The notes beneath the pieces are model-generated. The model worked only from the letters and a program-made list of their open reading frames with translations, did no database searches and was not told the DNA's origin. This document shows positions 54,790-63,725 of a stretch of 64,000 nucleotides of DNA, piece by piece. Source of the DNA: Roseiarcus sp963717215 (GTDB lineage Bacteria > Pseudomonadota > Alphaproteobacteria > Rhizobiales > Beijerinckiaceae). The stretch lies in contig CAVQVS010000009.1 of the NCBI GenBank assembly GCA_963717215.1, positions 372,001 through 436,000 of the forward strand, given 5' to 3'. The translations under genes and the position numbers were made by a program. Position 1 is the stretch's first letter; every line of letters starts with the position of its first letter.

Positions 54790-54917
54790 GTTCGTACGAA
54801 CGGGAGGGTTCTGCCTCCGGCGGCGCCGGAGAATGACGCGTGGCGGCGGGGACCAGGCGTACCGTCATCGCTTTAGGAATTTTGGTGTCGGGGACAGCCT
54901 TAGGTCAAGGGACCACA

Positions 54918-55763
54918 ATGACGGTGATTCCAAATCCTTTTGGCGACGCGGTAGAGTTCCAGGAGCGGCGGTTGACGTCTGCCGTCCAACCCGAGCCCCT
55001 ATCCGAGAACATCGGCAGGGTTCATGCCGTACCGGTCCCCCATTCGGAAGCGCAACGAGGCGGCCAGGCCGAGGCGCTCTACCAACTCTTCGAGATTGCG
55101 CTTGCGGCGATCGGGCTGGTGATCAGCCTGCCTTTGATGGTGGCCGCCGCGATCATGATCCGCTTCGACTCGCCGGGTCCCGCCCTCTTCCGCCACAAAC
55201 GGCCCGCGCGCTCGGTTCGTCTGCGGGGGTGTGAGCTCGAGGGGCGTCCTGACCTGATTCCCCCGCCGGGGGGTTACGATCCGGAAGCCCTTTATTACGT
55301 GCCCGCCTACTTCACCCTGGTGAAGTTTCGCACCATGCATAACGACGCCTGGATCCGTTTTCCGACCTATTTCCCCGCCGCTTATGCGCGTGAGGATTTT
55401 CGGCGCCAGGTCCCCCACGTCGAAAACGACCCCCGCATTACTCGCGTCGGTCGCGTATTGCGCAAACTCTCGGTGGACGAGCTCCCCAACCTCTGGTCGG
55501 TGCTGGTGGGGGACATGAGGCTCGTCGGCCCGCGTCCCGAAGCGCTGGAGGTGTTGAAATATCACACCCCGGAAGAGCTGGTCAGGTTCACATGCAAACC
55601 AGGAATCACGGGTCTTGCACAGATCAGCGGGCGCAAATTGCTCACGTGGGGCGAAACGTTGGCCTTGGACATGGAATATGTCCGCACGCGCAGCGTAGCC
55701 ATGGATCTGAAGATCATTTTGCTGACGATCAAGCAAGTCGTAATGGCGCATGGGGCGTTGTAA
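54918..55763 (+). CDS. Polyprenyl-phosphate sugar-1-phosphate transferase (WcaJ/ExoY type)
   Basis: 281 residues. Transmembrane helix (FEIALAAIGLVISLPLMVAAA) followed by the bacterial sugar-transferase domain: FTLVKFRTMHNDA, ENDPRITRVGRVLRKLSVDELPN-type region, LVGDMRLVGPRP and GITGLAQISGRKLLTWGE. It places the first sugar phosphate on undecaprenyl phosphate to start repeat-unit synthesis. ATG at 54918 chosen; a GTG 26 codons upstream adds no family sequence. A single-helix form, unlike five-helix WbaP. Confidence 0.92.
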   Translation: MTVIPNPFGDAVEFQERRLTSAVQPEPLSENIGRVHAVPVPHSEAQRGGQAEALYQLFEIALAAIGLVISLPLMVAAAIMIRFDSPGPALFRHKRPARSVRLRGCELEGRPDLIPPPGGYDPEALYYVPAYFTLVKFRTMHNDAWIRFPTYFPAAYAREDFRRQVPHVENDPRITRVGRVLRKLSVDELPNLWSVLVGDMRLVGPRPEALEVLKYHTPEELVRFTCKPGITGLAQISGRKLLTWGETLALDMEYVRTRSVAMDLKIILLTIKQVVMAHGAL

Positions 55764-55787
55764 GAGCGAGGGAAGGTCTTCACGTCG

Positions 55788-57080
55788 ATGAGCCCTAGCG
55801 CCATCTTCCTGATTCAGGCGTTCGTCATTGTCGCCGTGCCCGTGGTATTACTGCGCATATCGGGTCTGAAGGGCCTCTTGCCGCTCGTAGTGGTCCAGAT
55901 CTTGGTGGGTATTGTCCTGGGACCCTCCATTCTTGGCCGGTTGGACCCTGGCCATTTCCAAATATTCGCCAGTCAGGAGACGCTGACCGCGTTTTCCGGG
56001 GTCGCGTTCGTAGCGGTGCTGATTTTCGGCATGATTTCAGGGCTGCATCTTGACCTGGACGTTTTCGCCGGCAACGGCCGTGCGTTCTGGTTGATGGCGA
56101 GTGCGAATGTCGTCGTCCCCATGACGCTCGGCTCGCTCGCAGGTGGTTGGATTCTCGCCCGCCATCCCAGCGAGCTCCAACCTGGCGTTACCTCTGTCGA
56201 GTTCATGGCGGCGATCGGGATCTGCGTCAGTATGAGTGCGCTTCCAGTACTGGCTGCGATACTCGGAGAAATGGACTTGTTGCGCCGCCGCGTGGGGAAG
56301 CTTGCTATTGGCGTCGCTGGATTTAATAATATTGTCCTGTGGATCGCCCTCGGCGTTCTGTTGACGGCTGCGGCGGGGCATGCCGGCGAAGATCGAGGAT
56401 TGCCTTCGCTTTATCTGTTCGCCTTGGCGCCCATCTACATCATCGTCATGGTGTGGATCGTGCGGCCTGTTCTTGGCAGGATGATCACCGCAAGGATGTC
56501 GGACGAGGTGGTTAGCACGCGTGCGCTCGTGATCGTGGGCGCCGCCACAATCGCCTCCGCCCTCGCCACAGAGCTCATGGGATTGCACTACATCCTTGGG
56601 GCCTTCGTCGTCGGCGCAATCATGCCGATCGAGTTGCACCAACCATTGATCGACCGACTGCAGGTCGTCACGGTCGCGTTGCTAATGCCCTTCTTCTTTA
56701 CGCTCACTGGAATGCGGACTCTCATCGACTTGAACTCGCCAGCTCTGCTCGAAGTCTTCATCGCCACCACGATGGCGGCGTCGGTTGGCATCATCGGCGG
56801 GACGGCCGTCGCTGCGCGCTTCTTCGGCGAAACCTGGTCGGTTGCAGTCGGGCTTGGATCATTGCTGCAGTCCAAGGGTCTAACAGAATTGATCGTGCTG
56901 ACGGTGCTCCTTGAGGCCCACATCATTTCCCCCACGATCTTCTCGGCCATGATCCTCATGGCGATGTTTAGCTCCGCCCTGACCATGCCCCTGGCACGGC
57001 TGGCCCTGGCGCGGGCCGCGGCGCGTGGGCGGGCGCCGATTGGCGAGTTTGTCTCGCCTTCGCCCAGCCCCTTGGTCTAA
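55788..57080 (+). CDS. CPA2-type cation/proton antiporter (KefB-like)
   Basis: 430 residues with about 12 transmembrane helices. Family segments: VVVQILVGIVLGPSILGRLD, GMISGLHLDLDVF, GICVSMSALPVLAAILGEM and TELMGLHYILGAFVVGAIMP. No TrkA-N RCK domain is seen after the membrane part. Located 24 bases after the sugar transferase gene, so maybe in the same transcript. Na+/K+ choice is not predictable by eye. Confidence 0.9.
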   Translation: MSPSAIFLIQAFVIVAVPVVLLRISGLKGLLPLVVVQILVGIVLGPSILGRLDPGHFQIFASQETLTAFSGVAFVAVLIFGMISGLHLDLDVFAGNGRAFWLMASANVVVPMTLGSLAGGWILARHPSELQPGVTSVEFMAAIGICVSMSALPVLAAILGEMDLLRRRVGKLAIGVAGFNNIVLWIALGVLLTAAAGHAGEDRGLPSLYLFALAPIYIIVMVWIVRPVLGRMITARMSDEVVSTRALVIVGAATIASALATELMGLHYILGAFVVGAIMPIELHQPLIDRLQVVTVALLMPFFFTLTGMRTLIDLNSPALLEVFIATTMAASVGIIGGTAVAARFFGETWSVAVGLGSLLQSKGLTELIVLTVLLEAHIISPTIFSAMILMAMFSSALTMPLARLALARAAARGRAPIGEFVSPSPSPLV

Positions 57081-57290
57081 GAGGCGATCCACGGATTGAC
57101 CCTCGCCATGTCGCGGCCGGCATCTTTACTGCGGGTCTCGATGTGCGTTGCTCTTGGATTGAGGCGGCCGAATGGAAGCAGCGGGCCAAAACTCGAAACG
57201 CTCCTCCACCCATCCGACAAAGCCCTCCATCGCAACTTCAACCCACCGCTCCCAGCAACGCATCCCTTGCGGCACAGTGCTCTAACAACA

Positions 57291-57305
57291 GAGAGCTTTG
57301 CAGAA
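57291..57305. repeat. Left terminal inverted repeat of the IS5-family element
   Basis: GAGAGCTTTGCAGAA; exact reverse complement of the right end at 58444-58458. About 49 bases upstream of the transposase start. Confidence 0.88.
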
Positions 57306-57353
57306 GTTGGCGGATTTGATTCTCTGGGTTGGGCCAAGGAGGATGATTTGCCG

Positions 57354-58317
57354 ATGACGCGCCGTGACCTGTCGCAGCCTTCGTTCGTTGACGCGATGGT
57401 GAGCGGTTATGGGAAGGTTGGAGGCTTTCTGGACCGGATCGAGAAGGCGTTCGACTGGTCTTCGTTCGAGGCTCTGCTTTCGTCTATCCATGGCTCAGCG
57501 ACCGGCGCGCCAGGCTATCCGCCTTTGACGATGTTCAAGATTTTGCTGCTGCAGCAATGGCACGCGCTCTCTGATCCCGCCGCCGAGGAGGCGGTGCGCG
57601 ACGGGCTGTCGTTCCGCCGTTTTTGCGGGCTGCCGCTGGAGGTGGAGACGCCGGACCACGCCTCGATCTGGCGGTTCCGCCAGACGATCGACAAGCTTGG
57701 CCTGTCGATGAAGCTCTTGGCGGAGGTCAACCGCCAGCTCGACGCGCTCGGCCTTATCGTCAAAAAAGGCACGCTGGTCGATGCGACCATCATCGCTGGC
57801 GCAGTCAGGCGGCCTTACGAGGGCGGCGGCGTCAATCCGCGCGATCCCGCGGCGCGTTTCACGCGCAAGCGCGACAAGACCTATTTTGGCTACAAGGCGC
57901 ATCTGGCGGTGGACGAGGAGAGCGGCTTGGTGCGTCAGGCTGAGATGACTTCGGCCAATGTGCACGACTTCCCGCCTGGGCGAAGCACTGATCCAGGGCG
58001 ACGAGCAGGGCTATTTCGCCGACCGGGCCTATGACAGCCAGGCTTTGCGCGAGACGCTCGAACGGCGCGGCCTGGTCGATGGGATCGCCTGGAAGGTTAA
58101 GCACGCCCGCTATCCGCTCGAGCCCTGGCAAAAGCTCCACAACGCATGGGCGACCAGCATCCGCTCAGCTGTCGAGCGCGCCTTCGCCACCATGAAGCGC
58201 TGGTACGGAATGAGCCGCGTCCGCTACTTCGGGCTCGCGCGCAACGCCTGCCATCTGCAACTCGTCGCGGCGGCAATGAACATGAAGCGGGCGCTCGTGC
58301 TGATGCGAGCGGCCTAG
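57354..58317 (+). CDS. IS5-family transposase (one-base insertion near 57970)
   Basis: 320 residues after repair. DUF772-type N-terminus (FDWSSFEALLSSIHG, YPPLTMFKILLLQQWHALSD), catalytic Asp region LVDATIIAGAVRRP, then after the frame break the second and third acidic residues (FADRAYDSQALRE; SAVERAFATMKRWYG). The start MTRRDLSQPSF at 57354 has AAGGAGGA upstream. An extra T near 57970 (GACTTCCCGCC) breaks the frame; removing it gives HDSRLGEALIQGDE. Some IS5-family members use programmed frameshifting, so this may be natural, but several other genes here have the same kind of break. Confidence 0.88.
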
Positions 58318-58443
58318 GCGCAGGGGCTCAAGCCCCTTCCGCCCGATCAAGGCGGGCCCGACAACCACCTCAAGAGACCACAAAAATCGCCCCTACCCCC
58401 GCGGACTCAGCCAAACCCGGCCCCCTCAAAGCGAAATCGCTCG

Positions 58444-58458
58444 TTCTGCAAAGCTCTC
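58444..58458. repeat. Right terminal inverted repeat of the IS5-family element
   Basis: TTCTGCAAAGCTCTC; pairs with 57291-57305. It is 126 bases downstream of the transposase stop. Confidence 0.88.
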
Positions 58459-58794
58459 CAACAATTGATTGCAGAAAATCAGAAACAAAGCTAAGCTCGC
58501 GGGATGAGCAGTCCTGCGCTGTCTAAATGCCCACAAGCAACCTGGCTCCCGTTCCAGGGCTTCTGTTGGGGAGAAGGGCGCGAGAATTTGATTCTCGCGA
58601 GAAATCCTTGTAACCCATTGATAAGTCACGATTCTGACGAGAGAATCCAAGGAAATCCAAGGAAATCCAACCCCCTGAATGAGGGGTTTTCGCAGCGAAA
58701 CCGTCGACGTCCCAAGGAAACCCAAATCGACGGGATGGGCCATCCGGCCGGCTGCCGAGAAGCGCCAACCGACGCCATCAAAACGCGGGCGGGG
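58459..58794. other. Spacer with short repeats and a terminator-like hairpin
   Basis: About 335 bases. AAGGAAATCC occurs in tandem at about 58649-58668 and AACCCC..GGGGTT at 58669-58674/58683-58688 makes a hairpin followed by four T (58687-58690). Possible rightward terminator or IS scar. No gene recognised. Confidence 0.4.
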
Positions 58795-59337
58795 CTAGGG
58801 GCCCAGCAAAGGCTCGTCGCAGACGGTTCGCCAGCGACGCACCGGTCCGTCGTCCTCAATTGGCAGTTCGGTCTCAACCATACGGACACGCTCAAACGCG
58901 TAGCCGCCCATCGGGACATCGAGCGTCTCGCTGAGTTTCTTTAACGTCACCGTGGGCAGCTTCTTGTAAAGCAAGCTCAGATGCGGGTTCAGGACATAGT
59001 TCGCTGGTTGCGAACAGTGCGCGGCCGCGGTCCGGAACATCTGCCGCAGAACCGCGGAATCGCGGAATTGCACAAACAGCGTCTTGGTATACAGTTCGGA
59101 ATGGTCCAGTCGGTCGCCGGTCAATTCGATTGGTGGAAATTGTCCCGCGATTCGGCGGATGATCGCGCGGCTCTCGTCGTCAGTCGATGGGCCGCAAAAC
59201 ACGGTCACATGCGGTTCGAACTCGACCGCGTCGAGGCTTGAGGCGAGGCGGCGAATGATCGACCGAAGCGTCGCGCGAAGCGGCTCACCAGGCGTCAGCC
59301 ACAACGTGAATTCTGTGTACGGGATTTCGAACCTCAT
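58795..59337 (-). CDS. 2H-family cyclic phosphodiesterase / 2'-5' RNA ligase-like protein
   Basis: 180 residues with two HxT/S catalytic motifs: PHVTVF (about residue 43) and PHLSLL (about 118), the pair that defines the 2H phosphoesterase fold; the plant/fungal CPDase subgroup is the closest by eye (LWLTPGEPLRA start). These enzymes open 2',3'-cyclic phosphates of nucleotides or ADP-ribose cyclic phosphates. Leftward gene between IS and GT2, not obviously part of polysaccharide synthesis. Confidence 0.82.
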   Translation of the reverse strand: MRFEIPYTEFTLWLTPGEPLRATLRSIIRRLASSLDAVEFEPHVTVFCGPSTDDESRAIIRRIAGQFPPIELTGDRLDHSELYTKTLFVQFRDSAVLRQMFRTAAAHCSQPANYVLNPHLSLLYKKLPTVTLKKLSETLDVPMGGYAFERVRMVETELPIEDDGPVRRWRTVCDEPLLGP

Positions 59338-59500
59338 TGCTCAGCTTCAAAGAGGCAGTTCGGCCAGTGAGTGCGGTAAGACATTCGGTCCTTCCGGCGG
59401 AACTTCTATAGATCGAATGTCGGTTGAAATCACCTTCTTGAACTCGACTGAGCCTCACTCACCGTCGCTATTTGCAAAACTGAACGCTGGGTAAGAATTC

Positions 59501-60466
59501 ATGAGCAGCCTTAAACCCGTAAGTGCTGAAACAGGGCCTTCCGACATCGCCCTGACAATCGTCATTTCCTGCTACAACACGCGCGAGCTGGTGCGAGACT
59601 GCTTGAGGTCGATCTCCGAGAACCCCTCGAAGGAGGCTTATGAAATCATCCTCGTCGATGACGCCTCCACGGACGGGACGAGCGAGATGGTGCGCGAAGC
59701 GTTTCCCGAGGTGCGCCTGCTGCGCAATGACGTCAACCGACATTATACGTACTCGAACAACAGGGCCGTCGATGAGGCTCGCGGAACCTATGTTCTCCTG
59801 TTGAACAATGACACGATCGTGCTGCCGCAGGCGCTCGACGCGATGATTGAATTCATGCGGGAGCATCCCGAAGCCGGCGTGGTCGGCTGTAAATTGCTCA
59901 ATGAGGATGGAACGACCCAATCTTCGGCCAAGGCGCCTCTCGGCCCGGCCGCCGCGATTTTCGGGGCCCGATCGTTGGTGACGAAAGTCTTTCCTAATAA
60001 CCGCTTTTCGCGCCGGCATGTATTGCACATCGGCCGGGATACCGGCGAGCCGTTCGTCGTCGGATTTGTATCCGGCGCCGCATCGATGATGCCTTTGAAG
60101 GTCATGCGAGAGGTCGGGCCACTCGATGAGTCGTTTTTCTATCACGTCGATGCCGACTATTGTAAGCGAATTGGCGACGCGGGCTACCAGTGCTTTTACT
60201 TTCCTTCAGCAGCAATTATTCATCTTAATCACAAGGGCGGGTCCATGGCGAACCCGCTGAAGCGCTTACGATCCTTAATGATGTTCGAAGTTTATAGTTA
60301 TCGCTATTATCGGAAGCACTTTCTGAGATCATCGTTGAATCCCATGCTGGCGGTCGTCGCAATAGGTTTATCCTTCCATTTTCTCGCATCGGCATGCAGT
60401 CAGGCCTGTGCCGAACTTGCGGGGCTTGCGCGTTCGATTTCGCATCCCAACAGGTCTGCGAGCTGA
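59501..60466 (+). CDS. Family 2 glycosyltransferase (rhamnosyltransferase-like)
   Basis: 321 residues. GT-A fold: TIVISCYNTRELVRDCLRSI, EIILVDDASTDGTSEMV, LLLNNDTIVLPQALDAM (NND in place of DxD) and the acceptor region ESFFYHVDADYCKRI. C-terminal amphipathic and hydrophobic segments suggest membrane association. It resembles WbbL-type rhamnosyltransferases. It probably extends the polysaccharide repeat started by the gene at 54918. Confidence 0.92.
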   Translation: MSSLKPVSAETGPSDIALTIVISCYNTRELVRDCLRSISENPSKEAYEIILVDDASTDGTSEMVREAFPEVRLLRNDVNRHYTYSNNRAVDEARGTYVLLLNNDTIVLPQALDAMIEFMREHPEAGVVGCKLLNEDGTTQSSAKAPLGPAAAIFGARSLVTKVFPNNRFSRRHVLHIGRDTGEPFVVGFVSGAASMMPLKVMREVGPLDESFFYHVDADYCKRIGDAGYQCFYFPSAAIIHLNHKGGSMANPLKRLRSLMMFEVYSYRYYRKHFLRSSLNPMLAVVAIGLSFHFLASACSQACAELAGLARSISHPNRSAS

Positions 60467-60675
60467 ACGACGATAGGGCAGGCGCTGGGATTGTTGACCG
60501 CCGCCCGGACCCGCTTCCTTAATGGAGATGGAATCGAGAGGACGTCATGGCGAACGCCGGCGAGCGGAACGCGTCGATGTTTCTCGCGGGAGGCGACGAG
60601 GTTGCGACGCGTCGGGAAACCGTTTCTGGGGACAGGGAGTGCTGACTTACCTACGTGCGCCATTCTGGTGAACTG

Positions 60676-61068
60676 TCAGCCGCCGCCCGCCCGCGATCCG
60701 ATCTCGACAGACGGAAACCGCACAGAGAGGACGATCGTATGCCCCACGGCCTCCCAAGAGTGGACGACCTGGGGCCCGAAAGCAACATAGTCGCCTTTTG
60801 TCCGGAGCGTGACGTCCCGCTGGGCGCCTTCGATATGGAACGTCACCTTCAGGCTGCCTTCGATAAGCACGGAGATGGTCGTGCCGTTTCCATTGGCCCA
60901 AGGTACCAGCCGTTTTTCTCCGTCTGGATGGATTCCCCACTTCAGCTCGACGTCGGTCTGGTGCCGTAACCCAAGTTCGACGGGAACGAACTGACCGACA
61001 AACCATCCGCTGCCGCGCACTTGGTCGGCCTCGGCATTGCCGAAGTAGAACTGTTTGTCGCCTACCAT
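60676..61068 (-). CDS. Small cupin-like protein downstream of polysaccharide export gene
   Basis: 130 residues. Beta-strand pattern with GTTISVLIEGSLKVTFHIEG and KGDYVAFGPQVVHSWEA, a cupin-type barrel with a single likely His near the C-terminus (PQVVHSWEA). Starts 30 bases after the Wza-type stop, same strand. Metal ligands are incomplete, so binding rather than catalysis may apply. No named family recognised. Confidence 0.65.
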   Translation of the reverse strand: MVGDKQFYFGNAEADQVRGSGWFVGQFVPVELGLRHQTDVELKWGIHPDGEKRLVPWANGNGTTISVLIEGSLKVTFHIEGAQRDVTLRTKGDYVAFGPQVVHSWEAVGHTIVLSVRFPSVEIGSRAGGG

Positions 61069-61098
61069 TTGCCCATTCTCGCAATGGACCTCTGGGCG

Positions 61099-62421
61099 CT
61101 ACTGGGTGTTGAGGTTGACGCTTGTGCCCACCGTCGTGCCCTTGCCTTGAAGGGTGTTGATTGCTGAACCTCCGAGCACAATCGCGCTCTCCGCGGACAC
61201 GACCGGGCCCAACGCCTTGACTGCGTAATCGAAGTAGCGTTCCGCGGTCCCGAGTTCGTTCTTCGGCACATAGACGATATCGCCGCGACCAAGAGGGATG
61301 TTGTTCTCGAGTTCGCCTCGATAGAGGAATCCGCCGATGTCGACCAGTTTCAGGCTCGGATCCGCCATGCCGCCAGACATGACGAGCACGTGGTCGGTCT
61401 TCGCATTGAGCGTGATTCCCCCCGCCTGGCTGACCGCGTCCATTAAAGTCAGATTGCCATCCCAATTCACCTTGCCGGCGTGCTGCACTTCGCCGATCAC
61501 GTAAGCGTAGTTGTATCGGGTGCTTCCCACATAAATCGACGAGAAAGGCCGCAAGTAAACGTTTTGTCTGAGGTCACCCTGCTTGAACAGCTTCTCCAGA
61601 CTGACCGGCAAGATCTTCCCCTCCTGCGACACGATCGAATCCCGAAGGTCAGCGTCTTCGCTCAGCCCCCCGGCCTGAGATATTGCGTCCATGATCGTTG
61701 TTGGGGTGCGAATCTTGACGATTCCGGGAGATTTGACTGCGCCGAGGATCGAAATCCGCCGGCTGTTGATCTCCACGATGACCACGTTGACCAATGGTTC
61801 GGAAATGAACAATGGCTGACTTTTATACTCCTTCACGGAAACGTTCACGATTGGATTCTGGACAATATCCGACACGCGCTTTGAGATCTCGTCTCCCAGT
61901 TCGTCGACCGTCTTGCCCGCGGCCCGAATCGACCCGCCAGGCAGGATCGATATCGTGCCATCGGGACCGATGGTCTGTGTGGTGTCGAGATCCACGTGTT
62001 CGTAGATCTTTATTTCGACGACGTCTTGAATGCCCAGCCGATACGATCGGCCCGTCTTAGCTCGTAGTCGACTGACGATCTCGTCTCGAAGCTGTTCGAC
62101 CGTGCGACCCGCGGCCTGTAGATCGCCTGCCGGGAAGAACGCAATCTTGCCGTCCGGCCGCACGGGCTGAGTCGCTTCCAGGTCAGGATCGTTGAACACC
62201 GATATTTTTACGATATCGTCCGGCCCGAGCCGGAAGGAGGAAATCTCCGGCGTCAAGCTCCGCGCAGACGGAGTTGGCGCGAAGCCAGACGTGGCCGAAA
62301 CCGGCGCCCCTTGATATTCGACCCGAGCTTGGAGCGCCCGATCGTCAACAATGTTCTTACCAGGGGCGCATCCGGTCAGAACAACCAAAGGGAGAATGAA
62401 CCTCAATAACGCTAGGCGCAT
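61099..62421 (-). CDS. Polysaccharide export outer-membrane protein (Wza/OPX) with duplicated export domain
   Basis: 440 residues, lipoprotein signal LPLVVLTGCAPGK. Two tandem copies of the poly-export domain: FRLGPDDIVKISVFNDPDL and YRLGIQDVVEIKIYEHVDL, each followed by PDGxI and an RTVEQL/KTVDEL helix. Then SLBB repeats SILGAVKSPGIVKIRTPTT and YVIGEVQHAGKVNWDGNLT. ATG at 62421 is chosen for the lipobox; the frame from 62523 extends it with 34 odd residues. It forms the channel for capsule or exopolysaccharide export. A double export domain is unusual. Confidence 0.9.
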   Translation of the reverse strand: MRLALLRFILPLVVLTGCAPGKNIVDDRALQARVEYQGAPVSATSGFAPTPSARSLTPEISSFRLGPDDIVKISVFNDPDLEATQPVRPDGKIAFFPAGDLQAAGRTVEQLRDEIVSRLRAKTGRSYRLGIQDVVEIKIYEHVDLDTTQTIGPDGTISILPGGSIRAAGKTVDELGDEISKRVSDIVQNPIVNVSVKEYKSQPLFISEPLVNVVIVEINSRRISILGAVKSPGIVKIRTPTTIMDAISQAGGLSEDADLRDSIVSQEGKILPVSLEKLFKQGDLRQNVYLRPFSSIYVGSTRYNYAYVIGEVQHAGKVNWDGNLTLMDAVSQAGGITLNAKTDHVLVMSGGMADPSLKLVDIGGFLYRGELENNIPLGRGDIVYVPKNELGTAERYFDYAVKALGPVVSAESAIVLGGSAINTLQGKGTTVGTSVNLNTQ

Positions 62422-62734
62422 ACTGGAGTGTGCTTTCCCTCGGGTGGTATGAAACTCATCTGCCCGCAGAACCAGAGTTCCAATCATCACGGCGGGCCTT
62501 GGGACCTTTGCGCTCCGGCTCAACCTCCAGTAGTGCGCGCCGCCCCGCCCGCGTTCCTTGTCACATTACGACCGACACTGGCACCCCCGCGGAGCTGCTG
62601 TGAGATCCGTTCACCCGCAAGCTTGCCGGGATGGACGATTCGCTTCATTTGTTCTGAAACGCGTAGCCTGCTGCCGGCGCAGACTCAAGCACAGTTTCCG
62701 GAAGGCCTGCTGGCGCGCCGGGGGCAGCGCCTAC
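62422..62734. other. Spacer between the export gene and methyltransferase
   Basis: 313 bases, no gene recognised. It should include the leftward promoter of the Wza-type gene. Short frames read Arg/Pro-rich shadows. Confidence 0.5.
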
Positions 62735-63577
62735 TCAATTGGGTATCGCTGAGGACACGCCATTCACGGAGCCGGCCGTCACGCTGCTGTTCTGCGGCTT
62801 GCGCAGGAGGACGAGGTCGTGCGCCGGATGGCCGCCTGCGCCGCGCGGCACTTGCTCCACGAGCTCCCAGCCCTCGGCGATGTGATCGCGCACGAACGGG
62901 CGCGAATGGAATGTCGAGCAGAGGTTCGCGCCAGCGGCCTCGGCCCACCGCACGACGCACCCGCCCGCATCGTAGACGCTTCGCTCCTCCGGCTTCAGTT
63001 GCTCGACGAATGCGTCCCCATGGAGCGTAAGCAGCAAATGGCCGCCCGGACGCATCACACGGCGCAGTTCGTCGCGCCAGGCCATCTGCGTCTCGACCGG
63101 GAGATGCGTAAAAACTGAGAGCGCGTAGATGAAGTCGAAGCTTGCGTCGCCATAGACTAACGGCGGCTCGAGCGCGTTTACGCTGACCTCGGCGAATGGC
63201 AGGTTCTCGTTACACCATTTTATAGCGGGGCCGCTAATATCGGTGCCGAAGATGCGCGCGTTTAGGCCCTTCCAGCGTCGCAGGATACTCCCGCACCCGC
63301 AGCCGAAGTCGAGGATCGCCTGGTGCGCCTCAAGCGGCGAGCCTGAGCGAATGAGCGCCCCGCGTATGCATTCCTCTGAGAGCTGGCCTCGCTCCAGAAA
63401 CCACTTAACGTCGGTAGTGCCCACAACGCGCACGCGCAGATCGGGCGGTGGAAGCGGCAAACCGTCAGGGGCCTCAGTGTCCTTGGGGGCGCCGAGGGCG
63501 TGCATAAATTCCCAGCCACGGAATATGGGCAGGAGAAGCCCGAGGCTGTTGAGCGTGCGCAGGAGAACAGCCTTCAT
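62735..63577 (-). CDS. SAM-dependent methyltransferase, class I
   Basis: 280 residues. SAM-binding motif I ILDFGCGCGSILRRW (88-102), the acidic Asp in GTDISGPAIKWC, motif for the adenine SFDFIYALSVFTHL and the post-motif RRVMRPGGHLLLTLHG. It could methylate a sugar or lipid of the polysaccharide, by context only. Divergent tail (VEQVPRGAGGHPAHDLVLLRKP). Start at ATG 63577. Confidence 0.9.
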   Translation of the reverse strand: MKAVLLRTLNSLGLLLPIFRGWEFMHALGAPKDTEAPDGLPLPPPDLRVRVVGTTDVKWFLERGQLSEECIRGALIRSGSPLEAHQAILDFGCGCGSILRRWKGLNARIFGTDISGPAIKWCNENLPFAEVSVNALEPPLVYGDASFDFIYALSVFTHLPVETQMAWRDELRRVMRPGGHLLLTLHGDAFVEQLKPEERSVYDAGGCVVRWAEAAGANLCSTFHSRPFVRDHIAEGWELVEQVPRGAGGHPAHDLVLLRKPQNSSVTAGSVNGVSSAIPN

Positions 63578-63725
63578 GGTGCTTTCTATATCTCTATATC
63601 TGTTTGGTGATCATGTCTGGACGGCGCCCCTTGGTCAAGCGCGCTTTGCAGTTGCGGTGAACGTCTCTACACCGTCACGTTTGCGACCTGTTGGTGCCGA
63701 TGAGGATGCCGCGCCTCACGCGCAA

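Larger units (their letters stand above)
57291..58458 (+). mobile_element. IS5-family insertion sequence with 15-bp terminal inverted repeats
   Basis: 1,168 bases bounded by perfect inverted repeats GAGAGCTTTGCAGAA (57291-57305) and TTCTGCAAAGCTCTC (58444-58458), enclosing one transposase gene (57354-58317). Outside bases are AACA on the left and CAAC on the right, so the target duplication is not certain. It lies between the antiporter and the 2H phosphoesterase, splitting the polysaccharide locus. Confidence 0.9.

Noticed and set aside
60647..61465. A 272-codon minus-strand frame over the cupin and export genes
   Set aside because: Composition Arg/Gly-rich and it overlaps two better genes in another frame.
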